A DNA stretch of 6,371 bases from JBLNBU01 sp050260215 (GTDB taxonomy: Bacteria > Pseudomonadota > Alphaproteobacteria > Rhodospirillales > Magnetospirillaceae). Both the position numbers and the translations under genes were made by a program. Position 1 is the first letter of the stretch; every line of letters starts with the position of its first letter. Under the pieces are notes generated by a model. It saw only the letters and a program-made list of their open reading frames with translations, did no database searches and had not been told where the DNA came from. The stretch spans positions 1 to 6,371 of the forward strand of contig JBLNBU010000153.1 in the NCBI GenBank assembly GCA_050260215.1, written 5' to 3'. Shown piece after piece: positions 5,854 through 6,371 of this stretch.

Positions 5854-6371
5854 ATGAGCACGCCCCCTCCCTACGCCCTGCCCCCCACCTTCCTCGGCAC
5901 CAGCCGGTCCGATACGGGGGCAGCCTATTGTGTGGTGGGCATCCCGTTCGATCTTGGGGTCAGCGTGCGGCCCGGCGCGCGGATGGCGCCTACCGCCATC
6001 CGCCTGGCCAGCCGCATGTTGTGCGACGGCCGCCATCCCGGCCATTGGAGCGACCCGCTGGCCCTGGACCTGGCCGACCTTGGCGACCTGCGCCTTCCCC
6101 ATGGCGACGTCGCCAGATCGATGGCGGCGATCGAACAACAGGTGGCCAGCCTGGCGCATGTCGTCGCGCTGGGTGGGGACCACACCGTCACCCTGCCTCT
6201 GCTGCGCGCGCTGGTGCAGCGGACCGGACCACTGGGGCTTGTTCATTTCGACGCCCATCCCGATACCTGGCCGGACACCTTCGGCCAGAGCCCGTCCCAT
6301 GGCTCGGTGTTCTTCGATGCCATCGCCGAGGGACTGATCGACTGCGCAGCCAGCATCCAGGTCGGCATCCG
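5854..6371 (+). CDS. Agmatinase-family ureohydrolase (3' end cut by window edge)
   Basis: 172 residues are visible, somewhat over half of a usual agmatinase (about 300-320). Motifs are GIPFDLGVSVRPGARMAPTAIR-like (residues 29-50), GGDHT (107-111) with the metal-binding His110, and HFDAHPDTW (131-139) with metal ligands Asp133, His135 and Asp137. SHGSVF (148-153) and EGLIDCAASIQVGIR are typical of agmatinases; the later metal-binding DxD lies beyond the edge. The family uses two Mn2+ ions to release urea from a guanidino compound. Agmatine to putrescine is the favoured reaction given the neighbours, but guanidinobutyrase or another guanidino hydrolase is possible; arginase is less likely from the DAHPDTW form. 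It starts ten bases after homospermidine synthase with no good ribosome site, so translational coupling is likely. Confidence 0.88.
   Translation, partial: MSTPPPYALPPTFLGTSRSDTGAAYCVVGIPFDLGVSVRPGARMAPTAIRLASRMLCDGRHPGHWSDPLALDLADLGDLRLPHGDVARSMAAIEQQVASLAHVVALGGDHTVTLPLLRALVQRTGPLGLVHFDAHPDTWPDTFGQSPSHGSVFFDAIAEGLIDCAASIQVGI

Noticed and set aside
4824..5861. 345-residue minus-strand open frame
   Set aside because: It is antisense to homospermidine synthase and has no recognisable motif.

Overview
This is a high-G+C window whose gene content and protein styles fit an alphaproteobacterium, most likely of the Rhodospirillales/Magnetospirillum type. That placement rests on base composition, on the homospermidine pathway and on the signalling-protein architecture; no marker gene in the window fixes the taxon.

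The left part (1-1603, minus strand) is one cyclic-di-GMP signalling protein that runs off the left edge. Its domain order is EAL, then a CBS pair, then GGDEF. The EAL half has lost catalytic residues and the GGDEF half looks largely intact. A 204-bp divergent gap (1604-1807) carries a neat pair of CGCAT-N3-CGCATG repeats. It leads into a small plus-strand CYTH/triphosphate tunnel metalloenzyme gene (1808-2260).

The middle (2260-3000, minus strand) holds two small genes that converge on the CYTH gene. One is a 119-residue DNA-binding-type protein with a lysine-rich central stretch and a C-terminal ribbon-helix-helix-like segment. The other, downstream of it, is a short protein of unknown function. 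A compact intergenic region (2954-3152) then has two divergent sigma70-like promoters whose -35 elements flank or overlap an inverted repeat.

The right part (3032-6371, plus strand) is a polyamine gene cluster: an ornithine decarboxylase-like fold-III PLP enzyme, a homospermidine synthase, and the first part of an agmatinase-family ureohydrolase cut by the right edge. Together they suggest a pathway in which ornithine (by decarboxylation) and possibly agmatine (by urea release) supply putrescine, and two putrescines are joined to sym-homospermidine.

No rRNA, tRNA, CRISPR array, insertion sequence or integration site was seen. The most interesting items are the compact homospermidine cluster with its inverted-repeat promoter region, the degenerate EAL/intact GGDEF hybrid, the lysine-rich ribbon-helix-helix protein, and the paired repeats upstream of the CYTH gene. 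I see no convincing evidence of an entirely new system.
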